Positions 16,927 to 25,934 of a DNA stretch of 51,310 nucleotides are shown in pieces. The notes below the pieces were generated by a model, which was given only the letters and a program-made list of their open reading frames with translations, did not search any database and had not been told where the DNA came from. Origin of the DNA: a gamma proteobacterium symbiont of Taylorina sp. (GTDB taxonomy: Bacteria; Pseudomonadota; Gammaproteobacteria; GRL18); NCBI GenBank assembly GCA_025655455.1, contig JAHXIV010000044.1:1-51310 (forward strand). The letters are read 5' to 3'. The first letter of the stretch is position 1. The number at the start of each line of letters is the position of its first letter. Position numbers and translations under genes: made by a program.

Positions 16927-18156
16927 CTAGTGATCGGATTCTAAGGATTGAATGGAAGAAAAACTCACCCTGGGTTCCAGACGGCAAAGCCCGACAAACT
17001 GTTCACCACAGATACCTGCCACTTCAAAATCAGCAGCATAATCCAGCCAGTGTGAACAATCATTCAGATGGGTTTTTTCTGAATGAACTGCAGCAGTGAT
17101 ACTATATTTTCCAACACCAATATTTAATGTTAGTTTAAACGTGCAGACATAATGCTGGTCAGTCTTGAAGTCCAATATTAATTTATGATAATAAGTGTTG
17201 GTGCCAAAGACATCCTGCCCAAACCTATCTCTTATTAATAAGCCGACAGTCATATTCGGCATGTCTTTATTCGCATCAATAAAAACTTCTATGCTGCTTT
17301 CTTCTCCTGAACTAATGATATTTGATTTTGAATTTTCACCTTTTATTGTGACTTTTTTTATTTCAACATCAAAACTGCCAAAAGAGCTTTTTTGTGTTTC
17401 TTTGCTGGTTACTTTTTCTTTATTATCATTTAATTGAGAAATAAGAAAATTATAATCATTGATAACATTTTCAGGACTACCATCGTTAACAATTTTACCC
17501 TGGTTTAACATAATCACTCTGTCACATAATAGTTTTAATGAGTTCAAATCATGTGAAACATAGATAATACTCATATTTTTTTCTTTTCTTAACTTTAGAG
17601 CCTGAGTACATTTTGCAGAAAAATGAGCATCACCAACGGATAATGCTTCATCCACAATTAATATTTTTGGCTCTGAAAAAATGGCAATGGAAAAGGCAAG
17701 CCGCATTTTCATCCCTGATGAATAGGTTCTGATTGGCTCATCGATATAATCACCTAATTCACTAAATGCTATTATCTCATCTATCACTTTATCAATGGCT
17801 TGCCTACTCATCCCAATTAATGTGCCATTCAGATAAATATTATCATAACCAATCATTTCATCATTAAATCCAGTACCCAACTCCAGCAAGGCTGTCACTC
17901 TGCCATATTTCATTATATCCCCTGAAGTAGGGACAATCACTCCAGAAATTATTTTCAGCAGGGTTGACTTTCCTGCACCATTAACACCGATAATACCGAG
18001 CGTTTCCCCAGAATATAATTGAAAAGAAATATTATTATTGGCAATAAATTCTTTATGAAAAGATTGATTTAAAAAAACTTCTTTGAGTCTGGCAGTGTTA
18101 TTTTTATATGTTTTGTATATTTTTGTAATATTTCTAACTTCAAGAACTTTTTCCAT
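16927..18156 (-). CDS. wzt: O-polysaccharide ABC exporter, ATP-binding subunit with C-terminal glycan-recognition domain
   Basis: The 409-residue product has a nucleotide-binding domain (1-235) with Walker A GVNGAGKST (57-65), signature YSSGMKMRLAF (144-154), Walker B ILIVDEA and the switch His in VSHD. An extra C-terminal beta-sandwich domain (about 260-400) follows, as in Wzt proteins that recognise the capped end of the O-polysaccharide before export. With Wzm it moves undecaprenyl-linked glycan across the inner membrane. The start codon overlaps the wzm stop (TAATG). The length suits Wzt with the extra domain rather than a plain KpsT. Confidence 0.9.
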   Translation of the reverse strand: MEKVLEVRNITKIYKTYKNNTARLKEVFLNQSFHKEFIANNNISFQLYSGETLGIIGVNGAGKSTLLKIISGVIVPTSGDIMKYGRVTALLELGTGFNDEMIGYDNIYLNGTLIGMSRQAIDKVIDEIIAFSELGDYIDEPIRTYSSGMKMRLAFSIAIFSEPKILIVDEALSVGDAHFSAKCTQALKLRKEKNMSIIYVSHDLNSLKLLCDRVIMLNQGKIVNDGSPENVINDYNFLISQLNDNKEKVTSKETQKSSFGSFDVEIKKVTIKGENSKSNIISSGEESSIEVFIDANKDMPNMTVGLLIRDRFGQDVFGTNTYYHKLILDFKTDQHYVCTFKLTLNIGVGKYSITAAVHSEKTHLNDCSHWLDYAADFEVAGICGEQFVGLCRLEPRVSFSSIQSLESDH

Positions 18157-18926
18157 TAAATGATATCCTTAATGGTATTGATCATTTTTTTATATAACCA
18201 GCCTGCTAATAACAGTGTTATTAAAGAGATCATCAAAATGCTTGTTAAATCATTAATTGCAGGTGCTTTGGCAAATAAAAAAATGTCCTGATAGAGGTGT
18301 ACATAATAATAAAAAGGATTCAATACCAGTATCAGAGGATACTTATCCGCTATCATCTCTTTCATATAAATAATAGGCGTCATCCAGAACCAAAGCTGGA
18401 TAATAATAGGAATGGCTTCTTTTAAATCTTTAAAAAAAGGCACAAAAAGTGAGACTATCACCCCCAGAGAAAAGACAAATATTGCCTGTAGAAACATAAT
18501 AGGAAGCATCCAGAGAAAGGTGAAGTTAACCGGATATTCAATAATCAATAAAAAAATAATACCCAGGGAGATTGACACCATAAAAAGTAAAAATTCAGTA
18601 ATGAGTATGCTCAGATGAAAAACATACATCGGTACATTTATTTTTTTTATCAGGTTTGATTTTTGTGCTATCGAGTTAGTCAGCATACTGAGCATTTTAC
18701 TAAAAGAGAGCCATGCTAATAATCCTGGAACAATATAAATACTATAGGCATAGCTGCTGTCCACAATACTCAGTTTCATTTTCATAAAATCTGAAAATAT
18801 TACCGTATAGATAAAAATTGTAATGACCGGGGACAGGACATACCAGAACTGTCCCAGCCCGGTTCCAACATACCTTTCTTTAAAATCTCTTTTAGCAAAG
18901 TCAAAAGCCAGTAATATATTTTTCAT
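18156..18926 (-). CDS. wzm: O-polysaccharide ABC exporter, membrane subunit
   Basis: The 256-residue product is an ABC-2 type permease with about six hydrophobic segments and the family start DFAKRDFKERYVGTGLGQFWYVLSPV. WFWMTPIIYMKEMI is the typical segment before the last helices. It forms the channel driven by Wzt. It begins directly after the glycosyltransferase gene at 18927 and overlaps wzt by one base, so the three genes are one operon. Presence of an ABC exporter and absence of Wzx/Wzy genes in the window indicate that this glycan is built fully in the cytoplasm. Confidence 0.9.
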   Translation of the reverse strand: MKNILLAFDFAKRDFKERYVGTGLGQFWYVLSPVITIFIYTVIFSDFMKMKLSIVDSSYAYSIYIVPGLLAWLSFSKMLSMLTNSIAQKSNLIKKINVPMYVFHLSILITEFLLFMVSISLGIIFLLIIEYPVNFTFLWMLPIMFLQAIFVFSLGVIVSLFVPFFKDLKEAIPIIIQLWFWMTPIIYMKEMIADKYPLILVLNPFYYYVHLYQDIFLFAKAPAINDLTSILMISLITLLLAGWLYKKMINTIKDII

Positions 18927-20135
18927 TTATTTATCCCATCTGGAAAAAAGCTTTATCAGCTTTTGTGCAGATTTTTCCCATAGATAAGTACGACTTTGTT
19001 GTTTTGCTTTGCAAATTAAATTTTCTCTCAATGTTTTATTTTCAAGAATCTCCTGAATTTGTAGAGCAATTTTTTGGTGGTCATCAGGTTCAACCAGTAG
19101 AGCACTGCCGGCGGCTACTTCAGGCATGGAGCTGACATTAGAAGTAATCACCGGTATACCACTGCACATAGCCTCCGCTATGGGCATACCATAGCCCTCA
19201 TAATGTGATATATAGATAAAAGCGGTGGCGGCAGAGTATATGAGCGGCAGATGGTATTGTGGAACATAACCCAAACGAATTACCTGCCCCTTCGCTAACA
19301 GGGGATTCATCAGCTTTTCTATTGCTTTACTCAGCCAGCCATTATAACCCACTACCACCAAAGGACAGGTATTTTTTAGTGTTTCAGGTAGTTGTTGATA
19401 GGCAGTCAATAATCCACTCAGGTTTTTTCGTGGTTCTATCGTCCCGACACTGAGTAAAAATTGTCGCGGTAGTTGATAGTTTAGTCGAATTTGTTGTATT
19501 TCCAGGCCACTATATGGCTGGCGAAATTCATCTGATACTGCGGGAGAAACAATGCTGATTTTTTCTTCACTGACACCATAAGTATCCATCAGATCTTTTT
19601 TTGTAAAGTCTGAAACAACAATAATGGCTGTTGAATTTTCTAATGTCGCAGGCAAATTATTATCTAACCAGCGCCTCCTCTCTTCAGGATGAAACTGAGG
19701 GTAGTGAATATGTGAAAGATCATGAATAGTCGGGATGCTAACACCGTCAAATTTTTCAAGTATACTAGTGGGTTCCCAGTAAATATAATCTTTACATTGA
19801 GCAATATTTTTATTGAATATTCTTTGTTGTATATTGTTTTTTAGTCTTCTGGCACCAGGAATATGTTTAACAATCCCCCTTATTTTTTTTAATCTATTGA
19901 GTGAGTTCTCTGCTGTTTGTGTATTGTTCTCATTATCCAGTATGTGCAGTAATTGCAGCAGCTCTTCCTGTGCATAAAAATGCAGGGGATTAAAAGCTCT
20001 GATATCTTCAATAAACTCAAATTCTGAATTATCATATAGTCGGGGATCCAAAAGACAACTAAGCAGTTGCTTCGTATAACGTCCGATACCTGATAAAGGC
20101 GGGATTAGAGAAGTACTATTGACAACTAGTTTCAT
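18927..20135 (-). CDS. GT4-family glycosyltransferase (mannosyltransferase-like)
   Basis: The 402-residue product shows PPLSGIGRYTKQLL near its start, TIHDLSHIHYPQFHP, LLSVGTIEPRKNLSGLLTAY at the start of the donor lobe and YEGYGMPIAEAMCSGIPVITS with the catalytic Glu pair. These features are shared with WbdB/WbdC-like mannosyltransferases of O-antigen loci. Substrate is not provable from sequence. It is the first gene of the minus-strand run that continues into wzm and wzt. No strong ribosome site is visible before its ATG. Confidence 0.85.
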   Translation of the reverse strand: MKLVVNSTSLIPPLSGIGRYTKQLLSCLLDPRLYDNSEFEFIEDIRAFNPLHFYAQEELLQLLHILDNENNTQTAENSLNRLKKIRGIVKHIPGARRLKNNIQQRIFNKNIAQCKDYIYWEPTSILEKFDGVSIPTIHDLSHIHYPQFHPEERRRWLDNNLPATLENSTAIIVVSDFTKKDLMDTYGVSEEKISIVSPAVSDEFRQPYSGLEIQQIRLNYQLPRQFLLSVGTIEPRKNLSGLLTAYQQLPETLKNTCPLVVVGYNGWLSKAIEKLMNPLLAKGQVIRLGYVPQYHLPLIYSAATAFIYISHYEGYGMPIAEAMCSGIPVITSNVSSMPEVAAGSALLVEPDDHQKIALQIQEILENKTLRENLICKAKQQSRTYLWEKSAQKLIKLFSRWDK

Positions 20136-20227
20136 TTAAAAAAATAATTTCTCATGATAATTATAAGCTCTAAAACCATGCTCTTTAACCCGGCAGTTCA
20201 ACTCATTAATTCTGACTGGTTGACCTC

Positions 20228-20246
20228 CCTCTCCCTCAGGGAGAGG
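20228..20246. repeat. REP-like palindrome (CCTCTCCCT/AGGGAGAGG)
   Basis: cctctccct (20228-20236) and agggagagg (20238-20246) are perfect inverted arms around one base, followed by attagggtgagg. This sequence type is scattered between genes in many proteobacteria. It separates the O-polysaccharide genes from the small gene at 20353. Confidence 0.6.
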
Positions 20247-20352
20247 ATTAGGGTGAGGATTGTCTTGTGTTTTAATGAAACGGTTTTTTTTAGTTTGCAC
20301 ATTTTATACTATCTATTATAATACCATTTTAACAATCACTGAGGATTACAAC

Positions 20353-20562
20353 ATGGCGGATGCACAAGCAAATAATTCAACACTTAAAATTAATGATAAG
20401 GAATATAACATCAATGATTTAAGTAATGAAGCGAAATCTTATATCGCACAAATTCAATTAATTGATAGTAAGATGATGCCAATGAAGGCTGAACTGGCTG
20501 TGTTTCAAACGGCTCGTGATACTTATAGTAATTCTCTCAATGCTGAGCTGGAGAAGCTTTAA
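20353..20562 (+). CDS. Small DUF6447-like protein
   Basis: From the ATG at 20353, with GAGG 9 nt before it, the product has 69 residues: MADAQANNSTLKINDKEYN, then DLSNEAKSYIAQIQLIDSKM, then a helix AELAVFQTARDTYSNSLNAEL. The layout, a short beta hairpin followed by a long helix, matches the DUF6447 family as I recall it. Function is unknown. An upstream in-frame ATG exists at 20260 but lies in repeat-like DNA and lacks a ribosome site. It is a lone plus-strand gene among minus-strand genes. Confidence 0.65.
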   Translation: MADAQANNSTLKINDKEYNINDLSNEAKSYIAQIQLIDSKMMPMKAELAVFQTARDTYSNSLNAELEKL

Positions 20563-20571
20563 GAGCAGTTA

Positions 20572-20625
20572 TAAGAGCAGTCTGAAGTCGCAAGACTAGA
20601 GACAGATCAAAAGATTGCTCTTATC
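20572..20625. repeat. Diverged heptamer repeat element, left flank of the four-helix-bundle gene
   Basis: gtctgaagtcgcaagactag and cagatcaaaagattgctc match the left arm and middle of the element at 8877-8967 in altered form. It ends at the stop codon of the gene at 20626. Confidence 0.55.
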
Positions 20626-20973
20626 TTATCGACTGATCTTTAAGTATTTGATCAGGCTCATAATCATTGCTGATAGCTCTTTGCTTTCTTGTACCCATGC
20701 CAGACCTGTTCGTTTTTGAATATATCCAATTTCTATTCCTATGTATATCTGTGTTCTTAATTCAGCACTGGATCCCCTGGCATAGTTTAAAAACTGTATA
20801 GTTTCTTTATCTGATTGCCTTTCCAAACCCTCTGCAATATTGCTTGGAATCGACAATGCTGAACGTGTTATCTGATCCTTAAAAGCATAATCTCGATGCT
20901 TTGCAAAAGCTCTATATATCTCCACACAAAGTCTGGAAGATCGTTTCCACGACTCAGTATCCTCAAAATTCAT
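20626..20973 (-). CDS. Four-helix-bundle protein (23S rRNA intervening-sequence type)
   Basis: The 115-residue product matches the S23/four-helix-bundle family: SWKRSSRLCVEIYRAF, DQITRSALSIPSNIAEGLERQS and FLNYARGSSAELRTQI are the conserved stretches. Members occur inside 23S rRNA intervening sequences or as scattered genes; no biochemical function is established. Here it lies between protein-coding genes and is bracketed on both sides by heptamer repeat elements, which fits a mobile gene. No rRNA sequence is nearby. Confidence 0.85.
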   Translation of the reverse strand: MNFEDTESWKRSSRLCVEIYRAFAKHRDYAFKDQITRSALSIPSNIAEGLERQSDKETIQFLNYARGSSAELRTQIYIGIEIGYIQKRTGLAWVQESKELSAMIMSLIKYLKISR

Positions 20974-20979
20974 ACTTCT

Positions 20980-21078
20980 CTTCTTTACTTTTGACCTTCT
21001 CTTGATCTTCCTTTAGACTTTAGACTTTAGACTTTAGACTTTCTTTTTCCTTTAGACTGCTTTTATTAGACTTTCTTT
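20980..21078. repeat. Heptamer repeat element, right flank of the four-helix-bundle gene
   Basis: ctcttgatcttcc is followed by four AGACTTT-type heptamers, then ctttctttttcc and further ttagactttc. It reaches the stop codon of the TolC-like gene at 21079. Confidence 0.75.
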
Positions 21079-22383
21079 TTATTCCACCCAGCTGTTCAGC
21101 TCGATAATATCCTGCTCCGTAATCACACCGGCCACACTTTTTAATCTGACCTGATTCTTTATGTAGTTGTATTTGGCCTTTTGATACTCTAATTGTGCTT
21201 TTAGAAAATCTGTATCCGCATCCAGCACATCAGAAACTGTCACAGTACCAAATTTAAAACCGGCACGCATGGACTCTGAACGCTTTTTTTCCGATTCAAT
21301 CAGATGACGGTTAGCCTTGATCTTCAGTACATCTGATTTTAAGTTCAGATAATGCTCGCGTAATTGCTGTTCTACTCTGCGCAGGCTCTCAATTTCTCCC
21401 TGTTCTGCTAAACTGACTCTATGTATACCCTCACGTTTTCTTGATGAAATCCCTCCCCCCTGATAAATAGGTTGAGAATAACTCAGCATGAGGGTCGATG
21501 TATCGGTTTCCGGTCTGGGACTATTGTCATAGCCTGTATCCTGATGTGACTGGATAAAGTTTAAGTTAAAACGCGGAGCAAAACCAGCCTGCCTCACCTG
21601 CAGGTCTTTTTTTGCCGCCAGCACATTGCTTCTATTGGCAGCCAGAAAATGATTATTTTCCATTGCCAGATCAAGCCATTTTTTTATATCATCCGTCGGT
21701 GCTGAAAATTGTAAATCTTCTTTTAGAGGTGAGACCTTTTCAATGCGTTCACCAATTACTTCATAGAGACGTTCAAAAGCCACTGAAAGAGCGGCTGTTG
21801 CTTCAATTTCTATGCTATAAGCCAGATCAAGGCGGGCTTCTATTTCATAAACACCAGTGACAGGAACCAGCTGTTTTTTATAAAGAGCTGAAAGCTGTTC
21901 CAGATTTTTTTTCATAGTTACGGTATTTTCCTGTGCCAGTTCCATGGCATCTTTTGCTTGCAGCACCTCAAAATAGCGTTCTACGACTTTAACCATTAAA
22001 TCACTTTGTGCCTGATGATATTCATCACTGCTTTTATCAATCAGCAGCTCAAATTTTTCATTATCACGCCATGCCTGCATATCAAATAAGACTTGTCTGA
22101 TATTTAATTTAATGGCATTACCTGTGTAGTCCTGATCAGCAATATCATTTCCTCTTAGCCTGTTATCCGACAAGCTTGCATCCAGAGAGGCCTGTGGAAA
22201 TAAATTAGCTTCTGACTGCTGCTGGCTTTCTTCTGAGATTAATACCTGTAGCTGAGCCGCTATGGATACCGGATCGGAGCGCACGGCACTATTATAAACC
22301 TCGATTAAATTGGCTGCCTGAGCCGATAGTTGAAAAACAGTCAGGCTCAATAATATAGTCAGCAGAATTATTATTTTTTTCAT
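21079..22383 (-). CDS. TolC-family outer-membrane channel of the type I secretion system
   Basis: The 434-residue product has a signal peptide (1-23; IIILLTILLSLTVFQLSAQA) and then two long helical repeats typical of TolC-type efflux proteins. LIEVYNSAVRSDPVSIAAQLQ begins the first and TLMLSYSQPIYQGGGISSRKREG marks the second beta-barrel region. It should form the outer-membrane exit of the type I system. It starts 2 nt after the HlyD-like gene, so the two are translated together. The order ABC-adaptor-channel matches PrtDEF operons. Confidence 0.9.
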   Translation of the reverse strand: MKKIIILLTILLSLTVFQLSAQAANLIEVYNSAVRSDPVSIAAQLQVLISEESQQQSEANLFPQASLDASLSDNRLRGNDIADQDYTGNAIKLNIRQVLFDMQAWRDNEKFELLIDKSSDEYHQAQSDLMVKVVERYFEVLQAKDAMELAQENTVTMKKNLEQLSALYKKQLVPVTGVYEIEARLDLAYSIEIEATAALSVAFERLYEVIGERIEKVSPLKEDLQFSAPTDDIKKWLDLAMENNHFLAANRSNVLAAKKDLQVRQAGFAPRFNLNFIQSHQDTGYDNSPRPETDTSTLMLSYSQPIYQGGGISSRKREGIHRVSLAEQGEIESLRRVEQQLREHYLNLKSDVLKIKANRHLIESEKKRSESMRAGFKFGTVTVSDVLDADTDFLKAQLEYQKAKYNYIKNQVRLKSVAGVITEQDIIELNSWVE

Positions 22384-22385
22384 GA

Positions 22386-23873
22386 TTAATCTTCGATAAA
22401 TGAGCGGGCAAATGCGTTGCTGGCTGGCTGCATCAAATATTCAAACACTGTTCGTTCGCCTATTTTTATTAGTGTATCAGCAGGCATACCGGGTAATAAT
22501 TTTAATTCGCCCAAGTTCTTATATCCTTCCGGGGTGACTCGAATGCGTGCCAGATAGTAGGGTGCTCCGGTATTTTGATCGACCAGACTATCAGCAGAAA
22601 CGGATATCACTTCACCTTCAACGATTGGTGTCGTCGCACTTTTAAAAGAGCTGAAGCGTACTTCAGAAATTAAACCGGTATGCACCTTATCTATATCAGT
22701 GGGTGAGACCCGAGCTTCTATGATCAGATCTTCCCCCTGCGGGACAATTTCCAGAATCGGCTTACCCGGAGAGATGACACCGCCCAGAGTATGTACGCTT
22801 AAGCCCAAAACCATACCGGAATCCTGTGCAATAATTTTTGTACGTAATAATTTATCCTGAATGGCTAAACGTCGTTCCTGCAGGTCATTGATTTTTGTGA
22901 CTGCCTGGCTCAGCAGTTCTGCTACCTCCAGCTGGTGCTGATTTTCAATCTGGATAATCTGTAATTTTGTTTCACCTTTTTTAATTTTAGAAGAAACAAT
23001 GTCAGAACTATTTCTGGCCACTTCACCCTGAAGTTCTGCCACGCGACGCTGCATATCTCTCATGCGGGTTTTATCGGTAAAGCCTTTCTTCAATAAATCT
23101 CTGAACTCGATGATTTCCTCACTATAGAGCCTGATTTGTTTTTCATCACTTTTTTGCAGTTCCAGCAAGCCATTGATTTGTTCTTCTAATTGATCGATGC
23201 GCTGATTTAATACATCAATTTCACCTTCACGTGCCACTTTTCGAGATTTGAAAACCTGTTCCTGCGTCTGCAGTATTTCCGCTATACTATTATTCTCTCT
23301 CTTGTGCTGCAGGTAATCATTAAAATCAATATCTTGCTGATTATCCCGTTCTGCCTTCAAACGTCCCAGCAGAGCCAGTTCAGAAACATACTGTGTTTCA
23401 AAAATTTCCATTTGTGCCTTGAGCTGGGTATCATCCAGCACGATAAGCAGATCACCCTTATTGACTAATTGCGCTTCTTTGATTTTAATTTCTTTAACAA
23501 TTCCACCTTCCAGATGCTGGATGGTTTTGCGATAACTTTCAACGACAACAAAGCCGGGTGCATAGGCTGCACTATCCAGCGGTGCAATAAATGACCAGCC
23601 CATTAAAAAACCAAACACAATGACGATTAATGCCATACCAATGAAGCGCGGCACAGCCACATTGGTATCGACTGTTTCTGAGTCCCCGGACAATTTCTCT
23701 GCTGAGTTTTCGGGCAAAGAATCTGACTGGGTTGCAGCGCTTCTTGCTTCGATCTCACCTTCAATAATCTCCTGTTCCTCAATAGTAGAATTATCAGAAT
23801 TGCTGGAATTATCAGAACTGGATATTTCCTCTTTATGCAAATTTTCTGTCATCGTTTTATTTTCTTCCGGCAT
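22386..23873 (-). CDS. HlyD-family periplasmic adaptor of the type I secretion system
   Basis: The 495-residue product has an acidic, serine-rich cytoplasmic N-terminus (1-70), one transmembrane helix (about 77-97; FIGMALIVIVFGFLMGW), a biotinyl-lipoyl half (HLEGGIVKEIKIKEAQLV), a long coiled coil (about 165-340) and a C-terminal beta domain ending in PGMPADTLIKIGERTVFEY, the usual end of PrtE/HlyD proteins. It links the ABC protein to the TolC-like channel. AAGGA lies 7 nt before its ATG. The acidic tail is longer than in PrtE, which may serve substrate docking. Confidence 0.9.
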   Translation of the reverse strand: MPEENKTMTENLHKEEISSSDNSSNSDNSTIEEQEIIEGEIEARSAATQSDSLPENSAEKLSGDSETVDTNVAVPRFIGMALIVIVFGFLMGWSFIAPLDSAAYAPGFVVVESYRKTIQHLEGGIVKEIKIKEAQLVNKGDLLIVLDDTQLKAQMEIFETQYVSELALLGRLKAERDNQQDIDFNDYLQHKRENNSIAEILQTQEQVFKSRKVAREGEIDVLNQRIDQLEEQINGLLELQKSDEKQIRLYSEEIIEFRDLLKKGFTDKTRMRDMQRRVAELQGEVARNSSDIVSSKIKKGETKLQIIQIENQHQLEVAELLSQAVTKINDLQERRLAIQDKLLRTKIIAQDSGMVLGLSVHTLGGVISPGKPILEIVPQGEDLIIEARVSPTDIDKVHTGLISEVRFSSFKSATTPIVEGEVISVSADSLVDQNTGAPYYLARIRVTPEGYKNLGELKLLPGMPADTLIKIGERTVFEYLMQPASNAFARSFIED

Positions 23874-23922
23874 TTATATGTCCTTTCTGCAATCCAGACC
23901 CCCGTCTGAAATCAGCATGCGA

Positions 23923-25677
23923 TTATACGGGTAATGAGGGCTTTACACTGGTAACAGCCGGCTTTGTCTTTATTGCTGCTTTTTTCTGCTGTTCGGCTGC
24001 CTGTGTCAACTGAGCCAGAACTTCATCACGTGAACCAAACAATGTGGCAACCCCGTCAGCCAGGACTAAAATTTTATCCACATGAGAAATAATATTGACT
24101 TTATGAGAAATAATTATTACCGTACAGCCTCTTTGTTTAAGTCCCTGCAAGGCAACAGAGAGTGCCTGTTCTCCTTGCTCATCCAGATTAGAATTGGGTT
24201 CATCCAGAACAATAAACGCAGGTTCCCCATACAAAGCTCTGGCTAATCCGATACGTTGCCTTTGACCACCTGACAACACACCGCCATGACCACCAATGAT
24301 TGTGTCATAGCCATCAGGAAGACGCAGAATCATTTCATGCACACCGGCTGCCTGAGCAGCTTTAATAATATCCGCAGGGGATAATTCTCCAAAACGAGCA
24401 ATATTTTCACTAATCGTACCATCAAATAACTCTATGTCCTGTGGTAAATAACCAATATGCTGACCCAGCTCTATCCTGTTCCAGCTATAGATATCAGCTG
24501 AATCCAATCTGACTTTGCCTGATTGTGCCGGCCATAAACCTAAAAGCGTTCTTGCCAGTGTGGATTTACCTGCTGCACTGGGACCAATAATGGCGACTGA
24601 TTCACCTTTATTGACTGAGAAACTAATGCTTTTTAAGACCGCTAATCTGGCACCAGGCGGTACCACTACAATACCTTCCACGCTTAAATGTCCTTGCGGG
24701 TCAGGCAGACTCATGGTTTCTTTTTCAGCCGGTACAATGCTTAATAATTCATTCAGACGTGCATAGGAACCACGCGCAGAAACAAAGCCTTTCCAGGAAC
24801 CTATCATTAAGTCAATCGGTGCCAGTGCACGTCCTAATAATATTGAACCGGCAATCATTAAACCCGGAGTAATTTCCTGCAGAATAGCCAGATAAGCACC
24901 AAGTCCGAGCACCATGGATTGTATAATCATGCGAAAGGATTTTGATATGGATGAAACCAGACCCGCACGTTTGCTGGCCACAGCCTGAAGATTGATGACC
25001 TGATTATTCATTTTCTGCCAGCGCAGACGGATATTTTCCATCATGCCCATGGATTCAATGACTTCCACATTACGCAGATTTTTATTGAGGAAATTATTAG
25101 ATGCAATGGCTACTTTATTTGCTTCAGACAATGGTTTTGCACTGGTTTTTTCATTAATAAATGCAAGAATTATCAGTACAATCACAGCAAATACTGCAGT
25201 CCAGCCAAAGTAAGGGTGAAACATAAACATAACGGCAATATAAATGGGCAGCCAGGGGGCATCAAAAAAAGCAAATAAACCATTACCGGTAAGAAACTGA
25301 CGCAGGCCGGTTAAATCACTGACTGGCTGAGCACTGCTTTGTGCACCACCACTATTGAGACTATTTTTAAATGTCGCTTTAAATAAGCGCTCATTGAGTA
25401 ATACATCCAGTTTTGCACCTGATTTAACCAGTACCTGTGAACGCACCCATTCTAAAACCCCCATAGTTAACAATAATACAATCACCAGCAGGGTTAATAA
25501 TATTAATGTTGATACACTGCGACTGGTGATAACCCTGTCATAGACCTGCAGCATATAGAGTGGTGGTACTAACATTGTGATGTTAATAAAAAGACTGAAG
25601 AAGCCTGCAGTGACAAAATAGCTGCGACATTTTTTTAAAGCTTTTTGTAAATCTGTTTTAGAACTGGCTGATGCCAT
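23923..25677 (-). CDS. Type I secretion ABC transporter (PrtD-like)
   Basis: The 584-residue product has a transmembrane domain (about 15-310) beginning FFSLFINITMLVPPLYMLQVYDRV, then an ATPase domain with Walker A GPSAAGKST near 365, signature LSGGQRQRIGLARAL and Walker B FIVLDEPNSNLD. It lacks a C39 peptidase or peptidase-like front domain, as expected for PrtD-type exporters of RTX proteases and S-layer proteins. The likely clients are the products of 2862-5192 and 25935-27140. It is the first gene of the three-gene operon and is divergent from the protease gene. Confidence 0.9.
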   Translation of the reverse strand: MASASSKTDLQKALKKCRSYFVTAGFFSLFINITMLVPPLYMLQVYDRVITSRSVSTLILLTLLVIVLLLTMGVLEWVRSQVLVKSGAKLDVLLNERLFKATFKNSLNSGGAQSSAQPVSDLTGLRQFLTGNGLFAFFDAPWLPIYIAVMFMFHPYFGWTAVFAVIVLIILAFINEKTSAKPLSEANKVAIASNNFLNKNLRNVEVIESMGMMENIRLRWQKMNNQVINLQAVASKRAGLVSSISKSFRMIIQSMVLGLGAYLAILQEITPGLMIAGSILLGRALAPIDLMIGSWKGFVSARGSYARLNELLSIVPAEKETMSLPDPQGHLSVEGIVVVPPGARLAVLKSISFSVNKGESVAIIGPSAAGKSTLARTLLGLWPAQSGKVRLDSADIYSWNRIELGQHIGYLPQDIELFDGTISENIARFGELSPADIIKAAQAAGVHEMILRLPDGYDTIIGGHGGVLSGGQRQRIGLARALYGEPAFIVLDEPNSNLDEQGEQALSVALQGLKQRGCTVIIISHKVNIISHVDKILVLADGVATLFGSRDEVLAQLTQAAEQQKKAAIKTKPAVTSVKPSLPV

Positions 25678-25819
25678 TTTAGATTTCCCGAGTATTAAAC
25701 CTAAAAAAATCAGTTGAACCTACTGCAAGCGTCCAATGCACTGAATTTTCAGCATCTTGATCGCTTTCACTACGATTTAACTGATTTATTTGGGTTAAAA
25801 TAAGTATGTAAATATTATG

Positions 25820-25861
25820 GTAATTCTAACATTTCTATATGGTATTTTATAGTAGAATTAC
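25820..25861. promoter_or_regulatory. Inverted repeat between divergent secretion and protease genes
   Basis: gtaattcta (25820-25828) and tagaattac (25853-25861) are perfect 9-bp arms around 24 bases in a 257-bp AT-rich gap. The place, between two divergent genes that probably work together, suits a shared operator. A TATACT hexamer near 25895 could be a -10 box for the plus-strand gene. Confidence 0.4.
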
Positions 25862-25934
25862 AAGGTGTTTTTTATTTTTATTTTATAATTTGCTATACTT
25901 GAAATTTAAAATTTAGCTAAACCTGGAAAATAAT

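Noticed and set aside
20228..20260. Terminator behind the first O-polysaccharide gene
   Set aside because: The CCTCTCCCT/AGGGAGAGG palindrome has no T-run and lies upstream, not downstream, of that gene; it fits a REP-like repeat better.
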